Part shown: piece after piece, positions 56,495-64,000 of the stretch
Layout of the letters: each line of letters starts with the position of its first letter
How positions within the stretch are numbered: position 1 is the stretch's first letter
Assembly: GCF_000004195.4 (NCBI RefSeq)
Contig: NC_030684.2
Coordinates: 105,415,929 to 105,479,928 of the forward strand
Reading direction: 5' to 3'
DNA from: Xenopus tropicalis
Taxonomy: Eukaryota > Chordata > Amphibia > Anura > Pipidae
DNA length: 64,000 nucleotides
Notes under the pieces: generated by a model
Database searches by the model: none
What the model was told of the DNA's origin: nothing
Seen by the model: only the letters and a program-made list of their open reading frames with translations
Translations under genes and position numbers: made by a program

Positions 56495-56808
56495 CAGGGC
56501 CGGATTTCTGTTTTGGGCGCCCTGAGGCCGCCCCTGTCGGTCGCCCCCTCCCCACCCATGCGCATGCGCTAAAGCGCCCCCAGTGCGTATGCGCAAAAGC
56601 GCGGCCCCCAGTGCGCATGCGCAAAAGCGACCCCACCAGTGCGCATGCGCTCCTTAAAACTCCCATATGGAGCAGTGGGGAGAGGTCCCGACTGCCCCGT
56701 ATGGGAGCCAAATTTTAAAATTTTTGTTGCGGTGGGGTGGCATGCCGCCCCTACACTTCTGCCGCCCTAGGCCCGGGCCTTTGTGGCCTCTCCACAAATC
56801 CGGGCCTG
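56495..56808 (+). mobile_element. hAT-type MITE with NRF1-like array, 314 bp
   Basis: Perfect 8-bp TSD CATGCTCT at 56487-56494 and 56809-56816. Termini CAGGGCCGGATTT and AAATCCGGGCCTG. CpG-rich interior. Positions 56559-56650 hold four copies of a TGCGCATGCGCA-like palindrome. Related to the inverted element at 4417-4641. Confidence 0.92.
56559..56650. promoter_or_regulatory. Four NRF1-like palindromes, 25-28 bp apart
   Basis: TGCGCATGCGC (56559-56569), TGCGTATGCGCA (56584-56595), TGCGCATGCGCA (56612-56623) and TGCGCATGCGC (56640-56650). The vertebrate NRF1 consensus is YGCGCAYGCGCR. They are embedded in a 25-28 bp tandem repeat within the MITE. Binding is inference; NRF1 binding is blocked by CpG methylation, which is likely in silenced transposons. 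Confidence 0.55.
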
Positions 56809-57092
56809 CATGCTCTCTTAGGGTCAGTAGGGGCTGGGGAGGGGGGACTACAATACAGCAGGCCCCGTGGTCTAGGCACCCTGAGGGGTCTCCTCTATAG
56901 GTAGTTACACCAATACACAGCACAGGGTTTAGAAATTTGTTGAAGACCTGGAATTGAGTCCTGAATTTAAAAATTACATTCATAGGATGCTTCCATATAT
57001 ATATATATTGTCATCTTTATATCAAAATAAATAAGTCACATGAATACCAGGGTATAAACTTCTCTTTGCAAATACAAAAAAAGACTGTACCT

Positions 57093-57308
57093 TAGTGATG
57101 AGCAAATTTTTTTGGCAGGCATGGATTTGAGGGAAATTTCCATGTTTCGCCATCAGCAAATTTTTTATAGCAAAACAGGTGCAAAAATTTGGCACAGAAA
57201 AATTTGCACACAACAGTTTTTATGACATGCATCATTTTTGGCGTTTCACGAATCTTTTCAAAGCTTTACCGTTTTTTGGGCGAAACACGACAGATTGGCT
57301 CATCATTC
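57093..57308 (+). mobile_element. TAGTGATGAGC-type hAT MITE, 216 bp
   Basis: Perfect 8-bp TSD CTGTACCT at 57085-57092 and 57309-57316. Left end TAGTGATGAGCAAATTTTTT, right end GATTGGCTCATCATTC. Confidence 0.9.
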
Positions 57309-57319
57309 CTGTACCTTTC

Positions 57320-58080
57320 TCATAATTTTATTCTTCTATAACTATAATACTACACACATTATTAAACATTTGTTTCATGTAGAAAGAAATTTTTTTATTT
57401 CTGAAGCCCCTGGCATTGAAGTTTGCAGTAGTTAAAAAGCTTCAGGATTGACAGGCCTGCTGTATGTATTCCTAAATGCCAGATGTGCAAAGAGCTTACA
57501 CATTTCTCTATGCTTTCTAAAATATTAAACCCATATTCACTATGCAGTTCTGACCTATACACCGTCAGTAGATTCCAAATACAGACTTCCCATAAAGGTG
57601 CTAAAAGTAGATTATATAGTAACATCCAAAATGGCTTTTGTTGGCATGCTAAACAAAGCTTTAATATTGTGGGTTTTCTGCCAAGTTAAGAGGACATGGA
57701 GGACCCATAAAAGGTTTGCAGATGCAGAATTTAGAAGCCTCATCAACTTGTTATTCATGGCACTTATTTTAGGTTACATCATTGTGTCACAAGCAGGGCA
57801 GTCATCGGGTAGGGACAGCTTGGATTGCTGTACTGGGCCTGGACAGCAAAGCTTTCTGGCTAGGGTGTTTAATACCTGCCAACATTTAAAAAATGTAAAG
57901 GGACAAAATGAGATACCACATGTAGAGAGGCAAAAATGTTTTGAGCACACACATTTTTGTGACCATGCCGCCATTTTACAAAATTTGGCAGGTTATAGAA
58001 AGTTTGAGCATATTTTTGATGGTTTTTGGGTCTTGTTGTTTGTGTTATTACAGTTTTCTAATGAGGCTGAAATTGCCCTT
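57320..58080. other. Noncoding DNA
   Basis: A 211-codon open frame (57598-58233) starts here but its last 50 codons are MITE sequence and it has no recognised domain; I do not consider it a gene. Confidence 0.45.
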
Positions 58081-58082
58081 TT

Positions 58083-58290
58083 GGGCTCTGGCACACGAGG
58101 GAGATTAGTCGCCCGCGGCAAATCTCCCTTGTTGCGGGCGACTAATCTCCCAGATATGACATCCCACCGGCGAAAATGTAATGGGATGGCATTCGCGGCG
58201 GCACGATTTGCGATGTCATATCGGGGAGATTAGTCGCCCGCAAGAAGGGAGATTTGTCGCGGGCGACTAATCTCCCCGTGTACCAGAGCT
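58083..58290. mobile_element. 'GGAGATTAGTCGCC' MITE, 208 bp
   Basis: GGGCTCTGGCACACGAGGGA at the left, TCTCCCCGTGTACCAGAGCT at the right; GCGGGCGACTAATCTCCC occurs in both arms. A short inner deletion relative to 52525-52778. Confidence 0.85.
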
Positions 58291-59275
58291 GCAAGTCTCA
58301 GTCCCCCCAAGATGATATTATCAAGTAACACATGTGCAGCTACAGGCTGAAGGCAGGCTGAGGACAGTCGACTACTGTTACATTTTTTTTTGATCAGCAG
58401 GAGAACATGGGCCAGGCTTAGGTAACTGTTTTAAACCATATTATTACATTAACATCTTGAAAAGGCTGCATAATTTTGAACTAATGTATATTGCAAATAT
58501 GCTTGAAATTATGTTTACTTTTCAAAAAGCTTAAGTTGTGTTAGAGTGGAGTTCCCCTTTAATGAGTTTCTCTAAGCTAGCTACCAGCTGTGCAATTCAA
58601 GTCTCTGCAGCCGGCTGAGGCTTCCCTGAACTGTTTTACTGTTTTACAACTTCTTAGCCATTGTCTCTTACAGAGAAGTGGGAGATTGATTTCCTGCCCA
58701 CATCATGGGAACCTTTAATGATTTTCTGAAGAGACCAGAAGAAACATTGTTGCTACTTCTGCTGCATAAATAGCAGACTAGCCTAGCAGAGAGTTGTCAT
58801 AAGAAATTCCAGCAGTCACTCAAGGATATCCCATGACAGATCATGTAAAATAAAAGTTAATCTTGCTTTGAAAGAAATATTGGACACACCATAACACACC
58901 ATACTCGTTTGTGCACACAGTTATGCTCACTTAATCATAGGAGTTGTGCCTGACAGTTAGTTGTGTGCTAACAGTTAATTGTGTAAAAGGGCATGCATGA
59001 GGGTGGCCCACATACACACCCCAGCTAAAAGCTACAAATGCTCATAGCAATAAGTACAGGGCTGTGTTGCACCAGGTAGAATTGTGCTCTGTTCCTTATT
59101 AATGGCACAACAAGCACAATAGCTTCCCTACACCAGTGCTAGATACCAGCATTATTTATATTGTACCTACATTTTGGAACTGAAAACAGGTTCCCATGCT
59201 GTTTAGGGTGGATCACTGTGCCCCATGAAGCAATGCTCTCCTATAATGCAATATAGTAATTAAAATTGGGTGCAG
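58291..59275. other. Noncoding DNA
   Basis: No gene supported. TTGTCTCTTACAG at about 58660-58672 is a good splice-acceptor look-alike followed by a 22-codon frame (ATG at about 58705) that ends without a donor. Confidence 0.35.
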
Positions 59276-59284
59276 ACTCTGGAT

Positions 59285-59589
59285 TAGGGATCCCCAACCT
59301 TTCTTACTCGTAAGCCACAGTCAAATGTAAAAACATTTCGAGAGCAACACAAGCATCATAAAAGTTCATGGAGGTGCCAAATAAGGGCTAAGATTGGTAT
59401 TAGGGGCCTCTATGAACACTATCCGCTTACAGGGGGCTTTATTTGGTAGCAAATCTTGTTTTTATACAACCAAAACTTGCCCCCAAGTCAGGAATTCAAA
59501 AATAACTCCCTGGTTTGGGGGCACTGAGAGCAACATCCAAGGGGTTGGTGAGCGACATGTTGCCCCGAGCCACTGGTTGGGGATCACTG
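59285..59589 (+). mobile_element. hAT-type MITE, 305 bp (CCCCAACC family)
   Basis: Perfect 8-bp TSD CTCTGGAT at 59277-59284 and 59590-59597. Termini TAGGGATCCCCAACC and GGTTGGGGATCACTG. Full-length inverse of the 32756-33062 copy. Confidence 0.92.
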
Positions 59590-59771
59590 CTCTGGATCAT
59601 GAGCTCGTTCTCCAACTTAATTTAGGTCCTTCAACAAAATAATAAGACAGATCATTAAAGGCTAAAATGGGGACAGAATGTGCTGGAACAGAAAAAGTAA
59701 TTTCAGAAAAGTGGTGAAGTTCTAGATTAGGCTTTAATGTGAGATAGGAAGATGAATTGGGTAGTGCATTG

Positions 59772-59835
59772 TTAAGGTGGCCATACACGCTACAATTAAG
59801 ATCTTTCCCACAACCATTAGTATAACCGATATCAG
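59772..59835 (+). repeat. 'GGTGGCCATACAC' repeat, left end
   Basis: TTAAGGTGGCCATACACGCT followed by diverged sequence; see 36149 and 32383. Confidence 0.6.
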
Positions 59836-59839
59836 TCTC

Positions 59840-61535
59840 CCACCATACTATAATATTGGTGCGTGTTTGGCACCCTGTAGAAGAGTGTAAGGAGCATGTT
59901 GGTAAATACTAGAGATAGGAGGTTATGATGCAAGTGCCTCGGATTAAAAGTGCACCTCTTAGAGGGAACCCTGTACTGTTTGCTAGAGCTTTTGCTCCAG
60001 AGGGTGCTTCTATTTTGGGGGCATATGTGTAAATGACTATTCAGGAGGGACCAAGGGTTGTGCCTGAAAGTCCTAGGTACTGAAAAAGAATTGGGGGCTA
60101 AGTGAATTGCAGGAAAAAAATTGGGATTAGTCTCAGTGTTTTGTACTTCGCAACTTACCCCAACTGAATGAGCCCTAAGGTTACAGTTAGTGAGGGTCAG
60201 AGCTGGGATCTGCTTTACATTTAATGAAAGTACCGTAGTTTACATTTTATTCTAAATGATACCAGAAGCAATTATAGAGATTAGCAGAGTGCTATAGCTG
60301 AATAACTGCATTAATTTCCAGTTCTAGATTGTCCTGAAGTTGCCTTGTGTTTTGTTTTGGAACATGTTGCTGATACAAATAGAAGAATAAACTCTTGCTG
60401 GCACTTGCACATAATATGGTATATCTGCAATTAAGAAAACAAACTGGCATACTGTTTTGCGAGATATATCAGTGTGTTCTAGTCTGTGCTATTCCTGGGA
60501 GCTTTGTGTGTGCCAAAGTCTATGCTGGTTAGGTTATGTTGCTGGCCTCATATCGGGCTACTGCACAACCTTATGCATACCTGTATGTGCCAGGGTTGCA
60601 CGTGGAGCTTTATGTTGCAATTTACAAGTGGTTAAAATTATTCTTTCTAGCTATGGAAAAATCTTTATGCTTAGCATCCTACACAACATGTATTGCATAG
60701 TATTATGTAATGTAATAGTATTAACAATGCAACAATTAAATAGTGAAACTGAGCCAGTATAATCCTTTCTCTAGAGAAGAAACCTGCAGTTTATAACAGT
60801 GGTTTTCTTATCTCTGTTGTGGCTGGGGGTTAGGCCACTTAAACAGAATGCAGTAAATTATTTGACATAAATCTCCTCCTAAGGGAAAAAAAACTCTTGA
60901 ATGCTGATGATGATTGTATATGATGATGTATGACGATGATATAAATAAGGGATCAAAGGAAGCCCTTACCTTCAAGTCCATGTACTGTTCAAGAGATCCT
61001 TCAAACAGAAGGTAAATCCATAGCGATTACATGCAAAGGGTTCTCAAGTAAACATTTGCTATGACAGCAGGCACGCTCTATTGAGCATCTGCCAATATCC
61101 TTCAGCTTTATTGATTTCTGATTGCATTTTGGCTCAGTGATGTTTTTACTTTTCAGCCCTAAAGACATCAAATTTATCACTGCCATGTGAGGAACAGACA
61201 TGTAGTCATACTCCACAACATGTCCAGCTGTATGACTGCGATTCAAATGGGGCCATCCAAAGGATTTTTACAGCCTTCAGGACTGGCCAACTAATCCATA
61301 GATTCAATGCTAGGCCAAGCCAGCCGGGCACCCTTGGCAACCTGACCGGCATCTTCACAAATGTTGCTATGGCAAAAAAATAATGTGAAAGGAGCAGTTA
61401 TGTCAGACATTTTGCCTTGAGACCACAAAGAGAAGACAGCTTCCCTCCCTCCTGCCAGGGTTAGAGATGGGGCATTTGGTGCCTGGGATATCTTGTTGCA
61501 GCGTGGGTATTGTTGGTTTGCCTGCAGGAGAAAAG
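59840..61535. other. Noncoding DNA
   Basis: No gene or repeat boundary recognised. Confidence 0.4.
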
Positions 61536-61539
61536 TTTG

Positions 61540-61680
61540 TGCAACTACGGAAAACCGAAGCGGTGCATAGGCCTTTCCACCAGCTATTCGTATTGTTGCC
61601 AGTCGAAGGACAATTTGGAGAGATTTGTCACCCGCTAGCAGTGATCTAAAAGAGGTCGACTAAATCCCTCCATGGGAAAT
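61540..61680. repeat. Decayed 'GGAGATTAGTCGCC' MITE
   Basis: TTTGGAGAGATTTGTCACCC and GGTCGACTAAATCCCTCCAT are recognisable but heavily diverged family blocks. Confidence 0.45.
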
Positions 61681-61892
61681 CAGTAGACAGCCAGAAAAGG
61701 GGGTAGGATGCAGTGAATCTTAGACAGATAGAGAGAGACAGGCATGGGGTTAGGTTTGAGTTAAAAGCATCAGTATGGGAGCATGTTGGGAACAATAGGT
61801 GGCTTACGTGATGTCATGTGGTTATATGTAGCTTGTAGGGGTTTATGTACATACTTATTTACTATTCTACATCCCTTTGAACAAACATAATG

Positions 61893-62180
61893 TGGGCACC
61901 ATGATGGTTTGGTGGTTAGCACTGCTGCCTTGCAGTGAAGGAGTCAAGTTTGATTTTTGACACGGACACCATCAAACTGCATTGGTGTTCTCTACATATT
62001 CAGGCTTCCTCACACACTGTGAAAACATGCAGAAAGGTTAATTGCTTCATGATAACACTAAACCTGTGTGACTGTGGGGCAGCAACTTCACTGTCTGTCC
62101 AATAATAATCTGTGTAAATCACCTCAAAAAATGTGTCAGCATTGTATAGATATAGATATATAAATAAAGCATAATAATAG
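61893..62180 (+). repeat. Degenerate SINE/LINE-type repeat (GGTGGTTAGCACTGCTGCC)
   Basis: TGGTTTGGTGGTTAGCACTG, CTGCCTTGCAGTGAAGGAGT, CATGCAGAAAGGTTAATTGC and a tail ending TATAGATATATAAATAAAGC follow the order of a repeat that is widespread in lower vertebrates. Strongly diverged, hence old. Confidence 0.55.
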
Positions 62181-62229
62181 ACATTGGCCTATAAGATGAT
62201 CACTGATAGGGATAATTTCAAAAAGATCC

Positions 62230-62545
62230 TACTGGAATGGGGCTTTTTTCAGAATGCTCAGAACTTGGCATTTTCCAGATAAGGGGTCTTTTTCATAATT
62301 TGGATCTCCATACTTTGTCTACAAAAAACAATTTAAGCATTAAATAAATCCAATAGGATTGTTTTGACAGAATAAGGATTAATTGTATCTTAGTTTTGAT
62401 CAAGTACAAGTTACTGTTTTATTATTAAAGAAAAAAAAAATTATTTGATTAAAATGGAGTCTAAGGAGGATGGCCATCCCATAATTCATAGCTCTCTGGA
62501 TAATAGGTTTCCAGATAATGGATCCAATACTTACAAATACTAGTA
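62230..62545 (+). mobile_element. Palindromic frog MITE
   Basis: CAGAATGCTCAGAACTTGGC, CTACAAAAAACAATTTAAGC, GTTTTATTATTAAAG and the right end TTTCCAGATAATGGATCCAA. The left terminus is mutated. Confidence 0.75.
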
Positions 62546-62549
62546 CCAA

Positions 62550-63800
62550 GTCATCTCTCCCAAAGCCAGTATGATGTCTATTTGGATATTTGTGGCAGCC
62601 AGTTTAATAAATAATCAGTATTTTTGCCATCTCTTGATAAATCCATGGCTGGATTATTTTGACACTGCTGACCTCCAGTTGCCTGCCACTTATAATAGTG
62701 AGTCAAGAATCTAGCCTGCATAACCTATATTCTTATCTCTATCTCCTGTATATTCCAAGGACTGGTAGACTGGTAGTTAATGGAATTATTTGTACACTGC
62801 CACATAAATAGAAATAAGATTGTACTTAAACACGTGCCGGGTAGGAGCAGGTCATCAGCAAGAAACTGATCTGTTCCTATTTTCGAACATTTTTATTGCT
62901 GTCTCTTTATTGCCTCTCATCTAGAGGTGAACAATATTCTACAGACATGGGGAACAGCTCACTATCACAATGTGAACCTGCCAAGTGTGTGTAACACCTA
63001 TTTGGCTATGATATGGCCAAACCCAGACTAGTAGCGTGCTGTAGAGCATGTGTTACATGCGACCTTAATGCACAGGAGTGGACCTCCGCTATATGGGAGC
63101 TATGTCAGGGCTAGATGGTGTTGTTGAACTACAACTCTTACTGGTGTTGTGCAATAGATTAAAGTAATAGGACGCCAGGAGCTCTTGCAGAATAACTGGA
63201 TAGTACTTTATTTGTCCAAGACAAAGGGTTTTCAGGGTATTTCAATACTCACTTAATAGATGGTACACAGTATGCAGTTATACAGTTGATGTAAAATGGA
63301 TTAATAGCAGAAATATGATGCTCCCCTGGGTATCCCTTCTCATCAAGAGGATTGGGCAGGTAGAACAACAACAGTGTGATAGGTAGGAAAGCTCACCGGC
63401 ATAGTCCCATGCTCTTTTGGAGGTTAGGGCAAGGCATATTTGCTAACCTATTTCCCTAGCACTTCTGTGTCCCTAATCTAAGGCCAGTAATGCCTGTTAG
63501 GAAGACTACTCCTTTGCTATTATCCTGGATGGAGCAAATGGCTGCTCTTTCTGTATAATTCTGTCTGAACTCACCACTTCTAGAGGGTGCTATGAAATAT
63601 GCTGCTATACTGTCTTTTCCTCATTCACGGGGCCCTGTCCCCGACTTAATTTGGATGGATAGTGGCTTACTGGGCCGGATCTGTACCCAGGCTCGATGGA
63701 GCTCTGCTTCAGGTAGCTGACCGGCAGCCAAAGAGGAAAACACTTCCTTGTGCAAGACACTATATAGTCTGCCAAGGGGAGTGGTTAAATGAGCTAAACC
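62550..63800. other. Noncoding DNA
   Basis: No gene recognised. TTGAACTACAACTCTTACTG at about 63124 is another partial ZNF143-like motif. Confidence 0.4.
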
Positions 63801-63807
63801 TGTAAGG

Positions 63808-64000
63808 CAGTGCTGTCCAACTTCTGTGGTACTGAGGGCCGGAATTTTTCTGACCGACGTGGTGGAGGGCCGATAATGGAAGCCAGTTTTGACTACTCCC
63901 CTTTTTGAAACCACACCCACTTGAAACCACACCCATGTTATCACATGACCATACCCATATTAATGGTTGTAGTACAGCAAAAACCTGCCATACTCTGCCT
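63808..64000 (+). mobile_element. hAT-like MITE (CAGTGCTGTCCAACTT family), cut by window edge
   Basis: Starts CAGTGCTGTCCAACTTCTGT and aligns with 8167 and 42580; the window ends in CTGCCATACTCTGCCT, the first bases of the 34-bp minisatellite unit, in the orientation found in the 8.5-kb copy. The preceding 8 bases are candidate TSD GTAAGG-type sequence, not testable here. Confidence 0.8.

Noticed and set aside
56475..56983. Arg/Gly-rich open frames of 76-109 codons
   Set aside because: They lie in the CpG-rich hAT MITE, with the same length of open frame on both strands.
57598..58233. 211-codon plus-strand open frame
   Set aside because: Its C-terminal quarter is the GGAGATTAGTCGCC MITE, the rest has no domain or splice context, and the overlapping region contains typical interspersed-repeat phrases.
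58660..58775. Exon-like segment: TTGTCTCTTACAG acceptor followed by an ATG and MGTFNDFLKRPEETLLL-type 22-codon frame
   Set aside because: The frame ends in TAG without a donor and has no recognised homologue; could be a terminal exon but the evidence is too thin.
1..64000. CRISPR arrays, bacterial operons, ribosome binding sites, tRNA or rRNA genes
   Set aside because: Searched by eye for spaced direct repeats, cloverleaf-like A/B boxes and rRNA motifs. The only regular arrays are vertebrate minisatellites without spacer structure; the sequence is eukaryotic.

Overview
The window looks like vertebrate, very probably frog (Xenopus), intergenic or intronic DNA. The reasons are: no dense open frames, an AT-rich composition with dinucleotide and tetranucleotide microsatellites, a Tc1-type transposon, and above all a dense population of short palindromic DNA-transposon relics. 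These include the TTAAAGG-ended hairpins of the Xenopus 'T2' MITE type, several hAT-type MITEs with 8-bp target-site duplications (TSDs), hairpins ending GGGGCACATTTA with 3-bp TSDs, and the 'GGGGAGATTAGTCGCC' and 'ACAGGTATGGGATCTGTTATCC'-type frog repeats. Species assignment is inference; no gene here is identified by name.

Layout. 0-5 kb: a repeat relic, unique sequence, a probable solo LTR (about 2.5-3.4 kb) with a 40-bp tandem repeat, and a hAT MITE at 4.4 kb. 5-14.2 kb: unique DNA and repeat fragments, including a hAT-like element (8.17-9.15 kb) that carries another hAT MITE inside it, a GATA/GACA microsatellite at 12.5 kb and a 454-bp hAT MITE at 13.7 kb. 14.7-15.0 kb: possible conserved noncoding DNA. 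15.5-19.75 kb: two T2-type MITEs, a (TA)n run and a 3.1-kb minisatellite with a 36/38-bp unit. 20-31 kb: mixed repeats, a ~150-bp tandem repeat, two adjacent hairpin MITEs at 24.8-25.5 kb and a 170-bp palindrome at 28.7 kb. 31-38 kb: hAT, T2 and GGGGCACATTTA MITEs. 38.3-39.5 kb: decayed protein-coding remnants on the minus strand. 40.37-41.96 kb: a full-length but disabled Tc1 element. 42.6-50.3 kb: a hAT-like element with an exact 34-bp minisatellite, more MITEs, and a local templated duplication at 45.8-46.0 kb copied from 47.5 kb. 51.06-51.42 kb: the best candidate for a functional exon, a signal-peptide first coding exon with a consensus splice donor. 51.9-64 kb: further MITEs, one (56.5 kb) with four NRF1-like palindromes, and the left end of a third copy of the 34-bp-minisatellite element cut by the window edge.

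The very long open frames in 16.5-19.8 kb and 42.8-43.5 kb are tandem-repeat artefacts. The genes do not form a pathway. The only protein-coding signals I can support are the transposase relic, the minus-strand pseudogene remnants and the putative signal-peptide exon.
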